DNA of 7,307 bases from Nitrospirota bacterium (GTDB taxonomy: Bacteria > Nitrospirota > Thermodesulfovibrionia > Thermodesulfovibrionales > JdFR-88), in NCBI GenBank assembly GCA_021825785.1, contig JAKAGP010000062.1:1-7307 (forward strand), given 5' to 3'. The translations under genes were made by a program, and so were the position numbers. Every line of letters begins with the position of its first letter. The stretch's first letter is position 1. Below, in pieces: positions 6,377-7,307 of this stretch. The notes beneath the pieces are model-generated. The model was not told the DNA's origin, did not search any database, and saw nothing but the letters and a program-made list of their open reading frames with translations.

Positions 6377-6642
6377 ACCCGGACGTTTTAAGACAGCTAT
6401 CCTCAGAGGCTTTCAAGACAATACTGCTTGTCTCCGGTCCCATGCTGCTTGTCAGCCTTGTTACGGGACTTCTGATAAGCATTTTTCAGGCCGTCACCCA
6501 GATACAGGAGTTCACTCTCACTTTCGTCCCTAAGATCATAGCGGTCTTCGTATGCCTGTTTGTACTGTCCCCGTGGCTGACGAAGATAATGGTCGATTAT
6601 ACGCACGACCTCATAAACAACATCCCCAATTACGTGAGGTGA
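6373..6642 (+). CDS. fliQ: Flagellar export gate protein FliQ (TTG start)
   Basis: An 89-residue protein with two transmembrane helices (about 14-38 and 53-73); four copies wrap the FliP-FliR core of the export gate. The signature GLLISIFQAVTQIQEFTLTF (32-51) followed by VPKI is unmistakable. An in-frame ATG at 6334 would give 102 residues but would overlap fliP by 43 bases. I prefer TTG 6373 because AAGGAG lies six bases upstream, the overlap becomes the 4-base TTGA seen at sister junctions (as ATGA), and the length equals that of well-studied FliQ proteins. The C-terminus INNIPNYVR is complete. The stop codon is embedded in a GAGGTGA motif that may serve the next frame. Confidence 0.94.
   Translation: MNPDVLRQLSSEAFKTILLVSGPMLLVSLVTGLLISIFQAVTQIQEFTLTFVPKIIAVFVCLFVLSPWLTKIMVDYTHDLINNIPNYVR
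6636..6642 (+). promoter_or_regulatory. Strong Shine-Dalgarno motif overlapping the fliQ stop
   Basis: GAGGTGA is a 7-base match to the complement of the 16S rRNA 3' end (AAGGAGGTGATC). Its last three bases are the fliQ stop codon. It lies nine bases before GTG 6652, the start of the small frame at 6652-6729. No recognised fliR start lies within range. Confidence 0.5.
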
Positions 6643-6651
6643 CGGGAAAAA

Positions 6652-6729
6652 GTGGCAAGAGACGGACTCATAAGAATGGGTCTTTTAATAAATATCTCCG
6701 GTCATATGAGGTGCGAAGGCCTTGAATAG
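6652..6729 (+). CDS. Possible 25-residue small protein or leader peptide between fliQ and fliR
   Basis: A GTG-initiated frame of 25 codons ends at TAG 6727-6729. It begins (M)ARDGLIRMGLLI and ends GHMRCEGLE. The support is positional. It fills most of the only real gap in the flagellar operon, it has a strong Shine-Dalgarno sequence at 9 bases (6636-6642), and it overlaps the inferred fliR TTG start by 8 bases, as expected for translational coupling. I recognise no family. A moderately hydrophobic stretch (MGLLINI) is too short to span a membrane. It could be a leader peptide that opens the fliR start region, or a chance frame. Confidence 0.33.
   Translation: MARDGLIRMGLLINISGHMRCEGLE
6708..6713 (+). 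promoter_or_regulatory. Ribosome binding site that supports fliR at TTG 6722
   Basis: GAGGTG is placed eight bases before TTG 6722. No similar motif precedes the later in-frame ATGs at 6743 and 6758. Confidence 0.55.
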
Positions 6730-7307
6730 TTTCAGCGGTATCATGCATGCGGCAAACATGAACATATTCGCGTCTTACCTTCCGGTCTTCCTCCTGGTGC
6801 TCTTGAGGACGTCGACCGCTGTTGCGTTTATGCCGTTTTTCTCCTCCACGCTTTTTCCGCTGCGTATCCGTGTGGCATTCGCCGTGACGCTTGCCCTTGT
6901 GCTTACGCCGGTTGTGAGTTTCCCCATTCCCGCCAGGCCGGAGATAGCTGGCGTGATAATAAGGGAGGTTTTTCTGGGCATGGCGATAGGATTTTGTTTC
7001 AGGCTTGTATTTTTCGCCGTGGAGATGGCCGGGCAGATCATGAGCATGGCGATGGGGCTTTCCATGGCCACCATCCTTAATCCCGAGATGGGACAGGCCA
7101 CCGAGCTCACAACGCTGTACAGCATGATAGCGATGCTTTTTTTTCTTATCGTGGACGGGCACCATGAGCTCATATTCGCCTTTGTAAGGAGTTTTGAGTG
7201 GGCGCCCCCGGGGAAGGTCTCGATCAGCCACCTGGCGCCTGCCGTCCTTGCCATGTCGGGTAAGATGTTCGTCATCTCTCTTAAACTTGCGGCCCCGGTG
7301 CTCATAG
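6722..7307 (+). CDS. fliR: Flagellar export gate protein FliR, N-terminal 195 residues
   Basis: The frame is open from an in-frame TGA at 6707-6709 to the right edge, so about 60-70 residues of a usual 255-260 are missing. FliR occurs once per export gate and completes the FliP helical ring. Hydrophobic helices are visible at about 18-38, 50-66, 82-100 and 131-145. Signatures are IIREVFLGMAIGFCFRL (79-95), AGQIMSMAMGLSMATILNPE (103-122) and LTTLYSMIAMLFFLIVDGHH (129-148). TTG 6722 is chosen for its GAGGTG. ATG 6743 and ATG 6758 are alternatives; the latter gives MNIFASYLPVFLLVLLR, which places the first helix about where short FliR proteins such as that of Bacillus begin, but it has no ribosome binding site. 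The next genes off the edge are probably flhB and flhA, by analogy. Confidence 0.93.
   Translation, partial: MNSFSGIMHAANMNIFASYLPVFLLVLLRTSTAVAFMPFFSSTLFPLRIRVAFAVTLALVLTPVVSFPIPARPEIAGVIIREVFLGMAIGFCFRLVFFAVEMAGQIMSMAMGLSMATILNPEMGQATELTTLYSMIAMLFFLIVDGHHELIFAFVRSFEWAPPGKVSISHLAPAVLAMSGKMFVISLKLAAPVLI

Noticed and set aside
1..7307. Mobile element, CRISPR array, tRNA or rRNA, defence or toxin system.
   Set aside because: I saw no spaced direct repeats, transposase-like frames, tRNA-like cloverleaf or defence-gene motifs. Apart from the pyk-fliL gap, the window is covered almost end to end by recognised housekeeping and flagellar genes.

Overview
The window carries the end of a metabolic gene block followed by the start of a flagellar operon, all on the + strand. 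In order: the C-terminal tail of an iron-containing alcohol dehydrogenase (3-164); a cytoplasmic PAS-GGDEF-EAL cyclic-di-GMP enzyme (145-1962); pyruvate kinase (2010-3419); a 208-base intergenic region; then fliL-fliM-fliN-fliO-fliP-fliQ-fliR (3628 to the right edge, fliR incomplete). The seven fli genes stand in the classical order. They encode the switch complex (FliM, FliN), the stator/basal-body factor FliL, and the membrane core of the flagellar type III export gate (FliO, FliP, FliQ, FliR).

The organism is a flagellated, probably Gram-negative bacterium. Base composition looks intermediate, with heavy use of ATA (Ile) and AGG (Arg) codons. A convincing sigma-54 type promoter precedes fliL. 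This combination suggests a deep-branching or delta-type lineage (for example Nitrospirota, Desulfobacterota-like or Omnitrophota) rather than an enteric bacterium, but no marker here fixes the phylum.

The densest regulatory signal is between pyk and fliL (3420-3627). It reads as a nearly complete sigma-54 promoter: a -24/-12 element with exact 10-base spacing (3557-3572), a near-consensus IHF-type site just upstream (3539-3551), and a 14-base palindrome about 97 bases upstream of the predicted start (3480-3493) that resembles the FleQ box. FleQ is a c-di-GMP-responsive master regulator of flagella in Pseudomonas. A c-di-GMP synthesis/degradation enzyme lies two genes upstream, so a local regulatory link is plausible but unproven.

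Within the flagellar operon the genes are tightly packed. Four junctions are 4-base stop/start overlaps (fliL/fliM, fliN/fliO, fliO/fliP, fliP/fliQ) and one has a single-base gap (fliM/fliN). The exception is the 79-base space between fliQ and fliR. It holds a possible 25-codon reading frame with a strong ribosome binding site, overlapping the inferred fliR start. Two starts were assigned by hand: fliQ at TTG 6373 and fliR at TTG 6722.

No tRNA, rRNA, CRISPR array, insertion sequence or other mobile element is visible. The gene content is well known; the points of interest are regulatory and small-scale.
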